Below, in pieces: positions 6,874 to 15,017 of a DNA stretch of 35,013 nt; positions within the stretch are counted from its first letter, which is position 1; each line of letters opens with the position of its first letter. The notes under the pieces are model-generated. The model saw nothing but the letters and a program-made list of their open reading frames with translations. It was not told the origin of the DNA and searched no databases. The translations under genes were made by a program, and so were the position numbers. The stretch comes from JACRIK01 sp040753835 (lineage in GTDB: Bacteria; Planctomycetota; MHYJ01; JACQXL01): assembly GCA_040753835.1 (NCBI GenBank), contig JBFMDM010000010.1, forward strand, positions 1 to 35,013, given 5' to 3'.

Positions 6874-7008
6874 TATCCCGATATGCATCGGGATAAGAAC
6901 CAGTGGGAATGACCCGCCTACGCTGATGCTTCGGCGGGTCTAACTGCCCGTCCGCCAGTCCGCCTTAGGCGGATCGGCTGGATAATTCGCTTGGCTCACA
7001 CGGGCAGT
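6874..7008 (+). promoter_or_regulatory. Structured leader of rpmB built from palindromic modules
   Basis: In order: CCCGAT/ATCGGG (6877-6882/6887-6892), ACCCGCC/GGCGGGT (6912-6918/6933-6939), then an outer stem ACTGCCCGT (6943-6951)/ACGGGCAGT (7000-7008) enclosing TCCGCC/GGCGGA (6959-6964/6968-6973) and CCAG/CTGG. A ribosome-binding site (AAAGGA) follows directly. It could be a regulatory leader or a repeat that landed in the 5' UTR. Confidence 0.6.
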
Positions 7009-7026
7009 AAGAAAGGATAACATATT

Positions 7027-7275
7027 ATGTCCTGGAGCTGTCAAATATGCGGCAAGAAGCCGTCTACCGGAAACCAAATCTCACGCCGGGGCTTGGCCAA
7101 GAAAAAGGGCGGCGTCGGCAAGAAGATTACCGGCATCACCACCCGTTGGTTTAAGCCCAATCTCCAGTACCTCAGGGCCATGGTAAACGGCAAGCCCAAA
7201 CGCGTCCGGGTCTGTACCCGGTGCATCTCGGCCGGAAAAGTCGTTAAACCAATTACGGTTAAAGCAACAGTATAA
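7027..7275 (+). CDS. rpmB: 50S ribosomal protein L28
   Basis: This 82-residue L28 has the conserved N-terminal CQICGKKPSTGN, the basic core (RRGLAKKKGG) and the motif RWFKPNLQ...GKPKRVRVCTRC. Two CxxC pairs (C5, C8 and C63, C66) can form a zinc ribbon, so it is the zinc-binding form. The start at 7027 is supported by AAAGGA about 9 nt upstream. The usual partner rpmG (L33) is not adjacent. The long hairpin-rich leader is unusual and may control expression. Confidence 0.96.
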   Translation: MSWSCQICGKKPSTGNQISRRGLAKKKGGVGKKITGITTRWFKPNLQYLRAMVNGKPKRVRVCTRCISAGKVVKPITVKATV

Positions 7276-7289
7276 AATGTATGATAATC

Positions 7290-7424
7290 TCGCACATAAT
7301 TTACCCGTTCCGGGTTCTTGCTCAGAGAACCCGTCAGGGTTCGTGGAGTGTGCGGGATAACTGGCTGTCCGCCAGAGGCGGATCCGTCTTCGGCGGATAA
7401 CGACCAAAGGTCTAACAGCCAGTA
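7290..7424. repeat. Palindromic cluster between rpmB and the Kbl-type gene
   Basis: The first part (7290-7358) carries CGCACATAAT...GTGTGCGGGA arms around ACCCG/CGGGT hairpins. The second (7360-7423) is a closed branched unit: outer ACTGGCTG (7360-7367)/CAGCCAGT (7416-7423) enclosing TCCGCC/GGCGGA (7368-7373/7377-7382), a 6-bp hairpin at 7383-7397 and GACC/GGTC (7402-7405/7409-7412). A ribosome-binding site (AAGGTGG) starts at its edge. Confidence 0.75.
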
Positions 7425-7434
7425 AGGTGGAACT

Positions 7435-8631
7435 ATGGCTGGTTTAGATTTCCTCCAAAAAGAACTTAACGACCTGAAAGCACAGGGGCTCTATCAGCCG
7501 TTAAGGGTCCTGGGCTCGGAACAACTTCCGACCAGCATCGTTAACGGCAAGAAGGTGGTGAACCTGTCTTCCAACAACTATCTCGGCTTGGCGACCCATC
7601 CCAGGATGAAGCAGGCGATGATAGAGGCGACCCAAAAATGGGGCGCGGGCGCCGGCGCGGTTCGGCCCATCATCGGCACAATGGATATCCATCTCCAACT
7701 GGAAAAGAAACTGGCTGAATTCAAGCATATGGAGGCGTCTCTGGTCTTCGTGGCCGGCATCGCGGCCAACCGGGGCGTCATCCAGGCGTTGCTTTCCAGC
7801 AAGGTCAAGGGCGAGGACGAAAAGTTCGTGGTCATCAGCGACGAACTCAACCACGCCAGCATCATTGACGGCGTCCGCTTAAGCAAGGCCCAGCGCAAGG
7901 TCTATAAGCATAAGGATATGGCCGAACTGGAAAAGGTGCTGAAAGAATCCCAGGGCGCGCCCAGGATTATGATTATCACGGACGGCGTATTCAGTATGGA
8001 CGGCGACATCGCGCCCCTGCCTGAGATTGCCAAACTGGCCAGGCAATACGGCGCATTCACGATGGTGGACGATGCGCACGGCGAGGGTGTGCTGGGCAAG
8101 AACGGGCGTGGCACCGTGGACCATTTCGGTCTCCAGGGCAAATGGGACATTGATATGGGCACGCTTTCCAAGGCAATGGGCTGCCTGGGCGGCTATATCG
8201 CCGGCTCGCAGAACCTGAGGGATTATCTCATCCAGACCGCCCGGCCGTTCCTGTTCACCACGGCGCATCCGCCGGGCGTGGCCGCTGCCTGCATTGCGGC
8301 TATGGATATCGTCCAGGAAGAAACCTGGCGCCACGAAAAACTCTGGTCCAACAGCAAACTATTCAAGACAGAACTCCAGAAGATGGGCTTTAACACCGGC
8401 CGGTCCGAGACCCCGATTACGCCCATCATCATCGGCGACGAGGTCAAGACCGGGCAATTCAGCCAGAAACTCTTTGACGAAGGCGTGTTCGGGCTGAGGA
8501 TTGTCTTCCCGATGGTGGCCAAAGGCGCGGCACGGGTCCGGACCATCGTCACCGCCACGCACACGGAAGAAGAGTTGCGCTTCGCCCTGGATAAAATTAA
8601 GAAAGTCGGCCAGGAACTAAGGATAATTTAA
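7435..8631 (+). CDS. kbl: Alpha-oxoamine synthase family enzyme, probably glycine C-acetyltransferase (2-amino-3-ketobutyrate CoA ligase)
   Basis: These PLP enzymes condense an amino acid with an acyl-CoA. Kbl interconverts glycine plus acetyl-CoA with 2-amino-3-ketobutyrate in threonine breakdown. The 398-residue length fits. Visible are SSNNYLGLATHP (45-56), DELNHASIIDGVRL with H140, the PLP-contacting DDAHG (D213, H215) and the Schiff-base lysine in GTLSKAMG (K246). SIIDGVRL and TDGVFSMDGDIAPLPEI resemble Kbl more than BioF, but 8-amino-7-oxononanoate synthase or a serine palmitoyltransferase-like activity cannot be excluded. No tdh is adjacent. The start is supported by AAGGTGG about 5 nt upstream. 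Confidence 0.85.
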   Translation: MAGLDFLQKELNDLKAQGLYQPLRVLGSEQLPTSIVNGKKVVNLSSNNYLGLATHPRMKQAMIEATQKWGAGAGAVRPIIGTMDIHLQLEKKLAEFKHMEASLVFVAGIAANRGVIQALLSSKVKGEDEKFVVISDELNHASIIDGVRLSKAQRKVYKHKDMAELEKVLKESQGAPRIMIITDGVFSMDGDIAPLPEIAKLARQYGAFTMVDDAHGEGVLGKNGRGTVDHFGLQGKWDIDMGTLSKAMGCLGGYIAGSQNLRDYLIQTARPFLFTTAHPPGVAAACIAAMDIVQEETWRHEKLWSNSKLFKTELQKMGFNTGRSETPITPIIIGDEVKTGQFSQKLFDEGVFGLRIVFPMVAKGAARVRTIVTATHTEEELRFALDKIKKVGQELRII

Positions 8632-8664
8632 GAATTAAATTATCCGTGTCCTTTGCGTAGCAAT

Positions 8665-8829
8665 GGTCGGGAGCACCTACTGGAGCGCACCGGGTACACC
8701 GAGTATCCCGACCCGTACGAGCGGGAGCGCACGGAAAATTAAGAATTATATAATAAGGCGTTAATCTGTTAGGCAACAATAAATCCACCCTTCCCCCTTT
8801 ATAAAAGGGGAACAAGATGGGGATTTATT
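8665..8829. repeat. Palindromes downstream of the Kbl-type gene
   Basis: GGTCGGGA (8665-8672) pairs with TCCCGACC (8706-8713). Further on AATAAATCC (8778-8786) pairs with GGATTTATT (8821-8829) around an inner CCCCTTT/AAAGGGG hairpin (8794-8810). The second could terminate transcription from either side. No gene is visible in 8632-8896. Confidence 0.55.
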
Positions 8830-8896
8830 ATCCCGACCTGTAACTTTGCGGTTACAACCCGTAACTTTAATACGATTCGAGGGACAGCTTACCGAT

Positions 8897-10117
8897 TTAT
8901 TTCCCGGTCGTTACAATCTTCAGGGGCTTGGTGGCCTTGGTCAGGAACAGTAGGGCAAAGCAGGTGTCAGAGATATTGCTGTTCCATGCGCCGCTTTCAT
9001 CCTGCTTTTCCACCAGGAATTTGGCGCCGTCTGAATACCAGTTGTTGTTGCCGATTTTCTCCTGGTCTGATAGCACGCCCCAGCGCTCCATTGCATATAG
9101 GTAATAGTAAAGCCATCTCGGCTCGCCCTCAGGGTTCTTGCTCACCGTGTAATTGGCCAGGAGCCATTTCATTCCGTTGGTGAACCAGGGTTCCTTGTTC
9201 ACGTCCTTTAGTTCGCCGGATGCGGTCTCTTTGAGTTCTTTCAGATAATACTTGGCAATGACCAGTGTGCCCAGTGCGCCGATGGTCATAGAGCCGTAGC
9301 CCGGCCCGCCGGTCTTGCCCAGCGAACAGTAGCCCCAGGAGCCGTCCTTGTTCTGGCAGGACAGGAGCCATTTCTTTGCCAGTTGCAGTGTCTCGTTTGG
9401 CACAGAGATATTGCTTTCAATGCAGGCCCGCAGGCCCAGGATGGCATACTGGGTATTGGAGTTGTCGCCGTCAGCCGGGCCCTGGGGCGTGCCGGTAATC
9501 TTGATAGGCGTCATTTTCTTTGCCTGGGTTGAGCCCGGGGACGGTTTGGGAGCCGGTTTGTCTGGCTCGCCCGAACCCTTGCCCGGGCCGGTCACGACTA
9601 TTTTTTCCTTGCCTTTGCCGGTCTTGGCCCAGCGGGGCGAGGAGCGTTCGGTGCCGTAACCCCACTGGCCGTTCTTGCATTGGGTATCCACCAGATACTG
9701 GGCGCAGTCCGCTATCCTCTGCTGGTATTTCTCGCGGTCTATGTGCTCCAGCGCCATTGCCTGCAAAGCCACGTGATAGGTCTTGTCCAGTTTCTGTTCG
9801 GTCGTCTTCTGCAGGAATTTCTCCCAGTCCTCGTTGACCGTCACGCCGCAGTGCGCCAGGGTGTAAAGGACCAGGTCAGACCAGCGCATCGTGTGCTTAA
9901 AGCCGTTGTAATCATTGAGTTCGCCCCAAGTCGGCGCCTCCTCAGAGGCGATATAGCGCAGGAGATAGTCCGTGCCCTTGTTGATGGCCTCGTTGACCTT
10001 TTCCTGCAGTTCGGGCGGAAGGTTTTTTTTCTCGTCCTTTGGAGGGGCGCCCGGGGATTGCGCCAGGCCGCACAGCGATATGAAAATTACCAATAGTGCG
10101 ATTTTTCTGGTAATCAT
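8897..10117 (-). CDS. Secreted prenyltransferase/squalene-cyclase-like alpha-toroid protein
   Basis: The N-terminus MITRKIALLVIFISLCGLAQ is a signal peptide, so the 406-residue protein is exported. The mature part has repeated helical-hairpin motifs ending in xxGxW (QCKNGQWGYG, SCQNKDGSWGYC, KQDESGAWNS) as in the alpha/alpha toroids of squalene/hopene cyclases and prenyltransferases. It lacks an obvious DxDD cyclase motif, so a cyclase reaction is doubtful. A Gly/Pro/Lys-rich linker (about 165-205) splits the repeats. Such secreted proteins are common in Planctomycetota but uncharacterised. It stands alone, divergent from thyA. Confidence 0.75.
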   Translation of the reverse strand: MITRKIALLVIFISLCGLAQSPGAPPKDEKKNLPPELQEKVNEAINKGTDYLLRYIASEEAPTWGELNDYNGFKHTMRWSDLVLYTLAHCGVTVNEDWEKFLQKTTEQKLDKTYHVALQAMALEHIDREKYQQRIADCAQYLVDTQCKNGQWGYGTERSSPRWAKTGKGKEKIVVTGPGKGSGEPDKPAPKPSPGSTQAKKMTPIKITGTPQGPADGDNSNTQYAILGLRACIESNISVPNETLQLAKKWLLSCQNKDGSWGYCSLGKTGGPGYGSMTIGALGTLVIAKYYLKELKETASGELKDVNKEPWFTNGMKWLLANYTVSKNPEGEPRWLYYYLYAMERWGVLSDQEKIGNNNWYSDGAKFLVEKQDESGAWNSNISDTCFALLFLTKATKPLKIVTTGK

Positions 10118-10157
10118 TGTGGATATAACATATATTATTAAGGCGTAAATATCAAGT

Positions 10158-10222
10158 AATATGTAAGCGGATTTAGCGGATTAAGCAGATATTGAATCCG
10201 CTCAATCGGCTTAATCAGCTTA
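10158..10222. repeat. GCGGATTAAGC-type inverted repeat upstream of thyA
   Basis: GTAAGCGGATTTAGCGGATTAA is followed, inverted, by AATCCGCTCAATCGG...AGCTTAC. A related segment lies upstream of dnaK (28663-28710). Both sit close before gene starts. Confidence 0.6.
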
Positions 10223-10235
10223 CCGAGATTTAATT

Positions 10236-11024
10236 ATGTCAGAGACAGATAACAAGTTAACGCCGGTATTCATAGAGGCATTTGATTTGGACGATGCCTG
10301 GTTCCAGGCCCTGTGCAAGATAATTGACCACGGCCATATCTACCAGATTACCCGTGGCAGTTTTGCGGGCCAGCGCCGGCTGGAGTTTGACTACGCCTTT
10401 ATCCAGGTGCGCAATCCGGGCCACCGGCCGATTATCCCCCTGATGCCGGAAGGATGCGGCATCCCCGCGCCGACCTCTTTGGAATATGTAGAACAATATA
10501 TGCAGTATCTCCTGACCGGCGACAAGCAGGATAACGAGGATTACACCTACGGCGCACGTTTAGTCGGCGAGCGGCAGGTTTCCAGTGACGGTTCTTTCAA
10601 GAGTATGGTCAAGGAAATGCCGCTCCAGGTCAACCAGATTGAAGAGGTCATCAAGATATACAAGAATCAGGGTTTCGGCACCAATCAGGCCGTGATGGAA
10701 ATTGGGATGCCTTCGGATATCAAACTGGTTGACCCGCCCTGCCTGCGCATCATTGATACGCGCATCCGCTACGGCAAATTGCACTTTATGATTTACTTCC
10801 GGTCCTGGGACCTCTGGGCCGGACTGCCTTCCAACCTGGCCGGGTTGCAGCTCTTGAAAGAATATATGGCATCCGAGATTGGCGTTGAGGACGGCGAGAT
10901 TATCGCCTGCTCAAAGGGCCTGCATCTCTACGAGTATGTTTGGGAATACGCCCAGACCAGGACCCGCAAGACCGCCGACCGGCTGAAGGTCCAGCCACTA
11001 AGCCACCAAGGCACGAAGGAATAA
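10236..11024 (+). CDS. thyA: Thymidylate synthase, archaeal-like ThyA
   Basis: It converts dUMP to dTMP using methylene-tetrahydrofolate. All core residues are present with the E. coli enzyme's spacing: nucleophile C169 in DPPC, R189-S190 and D192 in FRSWD, N200 in LPSNLAG, and H230/Y232 in GLHLYEY. The residue after the nucleophile is Leu rather than His, as in archaeal-type enzymes. With 262 residues it is close to the bacterial length, but the N-terminal half is divergent. The last dozen residues (PLSHQGTKE) are encoded by repeat-like DNA, so the C-terminus may have been extended by a repeat. A dCMP hydroxymethylase-type activity is a weaker alternative. Confidence 0.85.
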   Translation: MSETDNKLTPVFIEAFDLDDAWFQALCKIIDHGHIYQITRGSFAGQRRLEFDYAFIQVRNPGHRPIIPLMPEGCGIPAPTSLEYVEQYMQYLLTGDKQDNEDYTYGARLVGERQVSSDGSFKSMVKEMPLQVNQIEEVIKIYKNQGFGTNQAVMEIGMPSDIKLVDPPCLRIIDTRIRYGKLHFMIYFRSWDLWAGLPSNLAGLQLLKEYMASEIGVEDGEIIACSKGLHLYEYVWEYAQTRTRKTADRLKVQPLSHQGTKE

Positions 11025-11041
11025 TATTGTTTATCCGGTAT

Positions 11042-11890
11042 TTATCTGTGTATATCTGTGTAATCTGTGGTTTCGTAATACGACTTCATCAGGAGCGCAT
11101 CGGTCTCCAGATTCGGGCTTTCGCATATCAGCACTCCGCCTACCTGGTATTCCTTAAGCGCCTTTAACAGGTCTTTATAATTCATGTCCGAGTCCGGCAG
11201 GTTAAGATGTTCGCGTTCACCCTTGTCAGAATACTTGATACCTGATGTATGGATGTGCAGATTGTCCAAGAATGGCTTGCTCAATTCTTTGGCTATCTGT
11301 TTCAGGACATCAGTCCATTCTCGGTATGAATTGTATCTGCCGCCAGACCGGGCGTGCAGGTGTGAGAAGTCAATACACATTCCAATAGGGAGTTCTTGTG
11401 CCATGCGAATCAATTCTTCCAAAGATCCAAACTGTGATGCCTTGCCGGTGAGTTCAGGGGTTAGGCGGATGTCTATTTTATCTTTCTTGAGGTGTTGGAG
11501 GATGTCCGTTATGTTCTTCTTTATGGTCTGGAAGGTCTTTTCAGCCGTGTCGCCTAAATAGAACCCGGCATGGAAGGTGACGTTAACAGCGCCGCAGAGC
11601 GCGCCGATTTTGGCGCTGTCGTATATCCGCTTTTTGCTCGCCTCTATCTTGGCCGGCTCGTGGGCGTTGAGATTGATAAAATACGGACCGTGTGCCGTCA
11701 AGGTTAAGCCCAGTTCCTGTCGTTTCTGATTGACCTGCCTGGCCAGCGCCTCGCCCATCCGCACGCCCTGCACAAACTCCAGTTCCATCGCATCAAGCCC
11801 GAGTTCCTTGACACGTTCCAGACCAGAGATGATATCGTCTTTAGGGGTGCTTCTGGGGATTCCAGCCGTGCCGAATAATAATGTCATCAT
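11042..11890 (-). CDS. TIM-barrel protein of the endonuclease IV / xylose isomerase-like superfamily
   Basis: Motifs fit the AP endonuclease 2 fold: LLFGTAGIP at the start, LTAHGPYFINLNA, VTFHAGFYLG, LTPELTGK, MCIDFSHLHAR and LHIHTSG, with His, Glu and Asp able to bind metals. Archaeal-type endonuclease IV-like proteins have this pattern and size. DNA repair (AP-site cleavage) is likely, sugar isomerisation possible. The start at 11890 (tandem ATG codons) is preferred over an in-frame TTG at 11905. The last residues (TTDYTDIHR) come from a dispersed CACAGATTACACAGAT repeat. It is divergent from the TPR gene. Confidence 0.75.
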   Translation of the reverse strand: MMTLLFGTAGIPRSTPKDDIISGLERVKELGLDAMELEFVQGVRMGEALARQVNQKRQELGLTLTAHGPYFINLNAHEPAKIEASKKRIYDSAKIGALCGAVNVTFHAGFYLGDTAEKTFQTIKKNITDILQHLKKDKIDIRLTPELTGKASQFGSLEELIRMAQELPIGMCIDFSHLHARSGGRYNSYREWTDVLKQIAKELSKPFLDNLHIHTSGIKYSDKGEREHLNLPDSDMNYKDLLKALKEYQVGGVLICESPNLETDALLMKSYYETTDYTDIHR

Positions 11891-11932
11891 AATATTCTGA
11901 TACAAAACCAGTATAGATTTTCCAGAATTTTA

Positions 11933-11960
11933 TTGTTATTTAACAAATAGAGCATATAAT
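11933..11960 (+). promoter_or_regulatory. Candidate promoter of the TPR gene
   Basis: TTGTTA (11933-11938), 16-bp spacer, perfect TATAAT (11955-11960). The predicted start lies about 35 nt before the ATG at 12002. Confidence 0.55.
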
Positions 11961-12001
11961 ACTGTAAAATTAACCGTTAGTGTTGAATTTAAGATTTTAT
12001 T

Positions 12002-13345
12002 ATGCCCAAAGACAGACCTGATAAATTAGATGAAAAGCCCAAGGACGCCGCGGGTTGGGTTAATAGAGGCGTTTTATTGTCTAAGTCAGGACTGATAGAC
12101 GACGCCCTTGGTTGCTTTGATAACGCCCTTGAAACTGACCCTAATTGCACTTCTGCACTGGTCAATAAAGCCATCATCTTTGACCAACTCGGGATGCTGG
12201 AGGAAGAGTTAGAGTGTTACGAACTCTGCCTGAAGATTAGCCCTGATGACAACACCTTTCTTTTCAATAAGGCATCGCTTTTAAGCCAGTTGGGCCGTCT
12301 TGATGAAGCCCTCTTGTGCTATGAGGAGTTTGTCAAGAGATGTCCTGACGATGCCAGCGGCTGGTATAATAAAGGCGTGGTTCTTTCCAAACAAGGACAG
12401 GAAGAGGTGGCTTTGTTTAACTTTGAGAAATCACTTGCCCTCAATCCTAAGAATGCATCTGCCTGGTATAACAAGGGCGTAGCGCTGGGCAATCTCAACA
12501 AGGTCAAGGAAGCCCTTGAGTGTTTTGAGAAAGCCATCTCATTAGACAAGACAAAGGTCAAGGCGTGGTATAATAAAGGGATTAGTTTATCCCTGATGGA
12601 TTGTCCGCAAGAGGCGCTTGAGGCATTCAAGGAAGCAATCAATCTTGACCCTTTGTATACACGAGCTTGGTATAATATTGGATTCTTGAACGGCAAACTT
12701 GGCGCCGCACAGAAAGATATGGATGGAATGATAGAAACACCCATCAAAAAAGAGGTGGTCAGGGAATACACAGACCGTGCCGGCAAATTAATCAGGGAAA
12801 CGATAACCTTTGCTTATGATAAGCCGTTGCGTCTGAAACCACCCGCCCCCAAAGACAGCCAGACCACCAGCCAGCCCACGGTCCGGCTTGCCGAGATGAT
12901 AAGGACTTTACGTTCCCAAGCCGGTATAGAAACACTACCTACAGCCAAAGAGGTCTCAATACAGTTCCTCATGCAGGACCAGGCGAATATAAGAACATTC
13001 ATCAAGAACGATTGGATTAACTTAGGGACGTTCACGTCGCTCCAGTTGGGCTTACAGCACAGCCAGAGCGAGAGGCCCCTGGCCGGCTGGTATTTCCTAC
13101 GCTCGCTGGCTAATTGTCAGGGAGGAGGTCTTGTGGATTTTGAGGGGGCAGGCAAATCAACCAGGCGCAAACAATCAGATGCCAAACGTCAGCAGGTCAA
13201 ACGGCTCAACCGGAAACTCAAGGAACTCTTTGGTATCTCTGACAATGCCCTTGTTTATGACATAAAAAGCCGCTCGTATAAATCCAACCTCCGGCTGATT
13301 CCAGCCCGGGATGCCTCGGCGGACTGGACAGGGGTATTGGAATAA
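12002..13345 (+). CDS. TPR protein with unassigned C-terminal domain
   Basis: Residues about 18-250 hold seven tetratricopeptide repeats at about 34-residue spacing, most with the WYNKG signature (GWYNKGVVLSK, AWYNKGVALGN, AWYNKGISLSL, AWYNIGFLNGK). No signal peptide is seen, so it is probably cytoplasmic and scaffolding. The C-terminal part (about 290-447) is not TPR. Its basic helix (KRQQVKRLNRKLKELFGI) followed by a strand-rich YDIKSRSYKSNLRLIP suggests a winged-helix-like DNA-binding module. That assignment is a guess from pattern. It lies upstream of the lipoprotein pair, but a separate promoter intervenes. Confidence 0.75.
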   Translation: MPKDRPDKLDEKPKDAAGWVNRGVLLSKSGLIDDALGCFDNALETDPNCTSALVNKAIIFDQLGMLEEELECYELCLKISPDDNTFLFNKASLLSQLGRLDEALLCYEEFVKRCPDDASGWYNKGVVLSKQGQEEVALFNFEKSLALNPKNASAWYNKGVALGNLNKVKEALECFEKAISLDKTKVKAWYNKGISLSLMDCPQEALEAFKEAINLDPLYTRAWYNIGFLNGKLGAAQKDMDGMIETPIKKEVVREYTDRAGKLIRETITFAYDKPLRLKPPAPKDSQTTSQPTVRLAEMIRTLRSQAGIETLPTAKEVSIQFLMQDQANIRTFIKNDWINLGTFTSLQLGLQHSQSERPLAGWYFLRSLANCQGGGLVDFEGAGKSTRRKQSDAKRQQVKRLNRKLKELFGISDNALVYDIKSRSYKSNLRLIPARDASADWTGVLE

Positions 13346-13402
13346 ACAAAGTAGGAGGATAAATTATAAAGTTATATATAATTTCCTATGATGAAATTGC
13401 GC

Positions 13403-13431
13403 TTGACAAATCCGCATCGGGTTGGTATGCT
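13403..13431 (+). promoter_or_regulatory. Promoter of the lipoprotein pair
   Basis: Perfect TTGACA (13403-13408), 17-bp spacer, TATGCT (13426-13431). The predicted start near 13438 leaves about 47 nt of leader before 13485. Confidence 0.65.
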
Positions 13432-13484
13432 AATTATGAATAAAGCGTCCATTAAATTCGGCAATTAAGGCACCTACTATAGTT

Positions 13485-14219
13485 ATGAAAAATCATAAGA
13501 CAATAATTATTCTATCGTTTCTTTTAGGCTGTGGGTTGTTCGTTTCCTGCACCACTGAAAACCTGCCGGTTTGGCCATCTGAAAGGCCATATCAATATCC
13601 AAGGGCATTAACCCTGGACGCCGTATCTGCTGACAAGTCAACACCAACAATTGGTGTACTTGATTTTTCCCCTGACATAAAGGAAGAAAAAATGTCATCT
13701 TTGGCTCCGGATTCTAACCTGTCAAGATATGTTTCCGAGACACTCCTTAAGATGCTGGGAGATAAAAGGATAAATACGGTTCCAGTTAACGGCAAGTGCA
13801 CGGCAACAGAGCCATCCGCGATTGCCGAAGAAATTCAGAAGGTTGCAAGGGATAATGTAAATCACTATTTAATCGGAAATATCCTGGAATGGCGACTTGT
13901 CGGCAATAAAAAAGAAACCAGCGCTATTAAACTGGTCTTGGACTTAAAACTTTTTTATCTGCCGTCTAAATCAATTGTATTTAATAAAACCGGTACTTAT
14001 GCATCCGAAATAGTTTTGTTTACCGTCGAAAGATGTGAGGATGATTACGGCGGCTATAATGTCCGTTATTATACCAGAGTATATGCTGAGAGAGAAACCC
14101 CTATCCCCAAAAATGAGTTATCAAAATATATTGATAATGCCGTTTTCAATGCCCTGAAGATGGTTATAAACGACCCGATGTTTATAGAAAAATTGACGGT
14201 ATTGGAAGAGAAGCAGTGA
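13485..14219 (+). CDS. Lipoprotein of CsgG/LpoB-like type
   Basis: The signal peptide ends in a lipobox (LFVSC, Cys about residue 22), so the mature protein is lipid-anchored. The core pattern STPTIGVLDFSP, then a Ser/Thr-rich helix, HYLIGNILEW and a C-terminal helix with NAVFNALKMV, resembles the CsgG/LpoB-type periplasmic fold. It is followed with a 4-bp overlap by a second lipoprotein of related type, so the two are translationally coupled and probably work in one envelope complex. The fold is tentative and the function unknown. Base composition is more AT-rich than in the metabolic genes nearby. Confidence 0.65.
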   Translation: MKNHKTIIILSFLLGCGLFVSCTTENLPVWPSERPYQYPRALTLDAVSADKSTPTIGVLDFSPDIKEEKMSSLAPDSNLSRYVSETLLKMLGDKRINTVPVNGKCTATEPSAIAEEIQKVARDNVNHYLIGNILEWRLVGNKKETSAIKLVLDLKLFYLPSKSIVFNKTGTYASEIVLFTVERCEDDYGGYNVRYYTRVYAERETPIPKNELSKYIDNAVFNALKMVINDPMFIEKLTVLEEKQ

Positions 14220-14938
14220 AGAATATAAAATCGTATCTTATATTGGTTATAGTAAATGCGGTTATTCTATCGTCCTGCACCTATCCGGCAAGCAGGCCTG
14301 ATGACAGGAATGTTAGAGACATTTCGGTTAAACATCCCAAATGCTTCTTAAATAGAAACGATTTCAGAATCGCTATTCTCCCCGTGATAAATGAATCCGA
14401 TAACCAGGAAGCCGGTGGACTGCTTGACAAAACCGCAACCTTGCATTTTGAGGGACGCAAGAAGGACTATGAATTTATGTATAAGACCGTAAAAATTGTC
14501 GTCCCTGAAGAAGTTATTACTTATACTATCACGCAAGGAATCACCCTGCAAGACCTCTATAAGATGCCAGACCAGGAATTGGGCAAGAAATTTGGTGTGG
14601 ATTTTATCCTACGTAATAAAGTCAAGCATGTTTTATCCTGGGAAGTTTATGGGCAGACGATTTTAATTGAATCCGCTTCAGGCGCCACTGTCTGGTATTG
14701 TGATTGGAATACATTATACGTGGGCGAGGAATCAGTTGGTTTTGATTTACTGAAAGGTTTTTTTGACCACTTATTGAAACCGATATCTGAAGCGCTAACC
14801 AATAAGACTAGGTCCGCTATAGAATATGGTTTTATCGGCGTGCTTCACAGAATGCCGGTTATCGGCAGGCCCGTGAAAAAAGTAGGCAAAAAATTGAGGG
14901 AAGACAAAAAAACTCACGATGTGTTTATTGACTTTTAG
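14216..14938 (+). CDS. Lipoprotein resembling DUF799 (GNA1162-type)
   Basis: It begins with GTG overlapping the previous stop (GTGA). The signal peptide MKNIKSYLILVIVNAVILSSC ends in a lipobox Cys. The mature N-terminus HPKCFLNRNDFRIAILPVINES, then AGGLLDKTA and LGKKFGVDFILRNKV, resembles the DUF799/GNA1162 family, known elsewhere to be encoded beside CsgG-like lipoproteins. The C-terminus is a basic tail (GRPVKKVGKKLREDKK). It is probably an outer-membrane-associated complex component. The assignment rests on recalled family patterns. Confidence 0.65.
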   Translation: MKNIKSYLILVIVNAVILSSCTYPASRPDDRNVRDISVKHPKCFLNRNDFRIAILPVINESDNQEAGGLLDKTATLHFEGRKKDYEFMYKTVKIVVPEEVITYTITQGITLQDLYKMPDQELGKKFGVDFILRNKVKHVLSWEVYGQTILIESASGATVWYCDWNTLYVGEESVGFDLLKGFFDHLLKPISEALTNKTRSAIEYGFIGVLHRMPVIGRPVKKVGKKLREDKKTHDVFIDF

Positions 14939-15017
14939 CAAGACAATTCATATTGACTGCTTATCGCTTATGAATGGCGGAATGGAGCGTTAATTTATTT
15001 TTTCGTCACCACCTATA

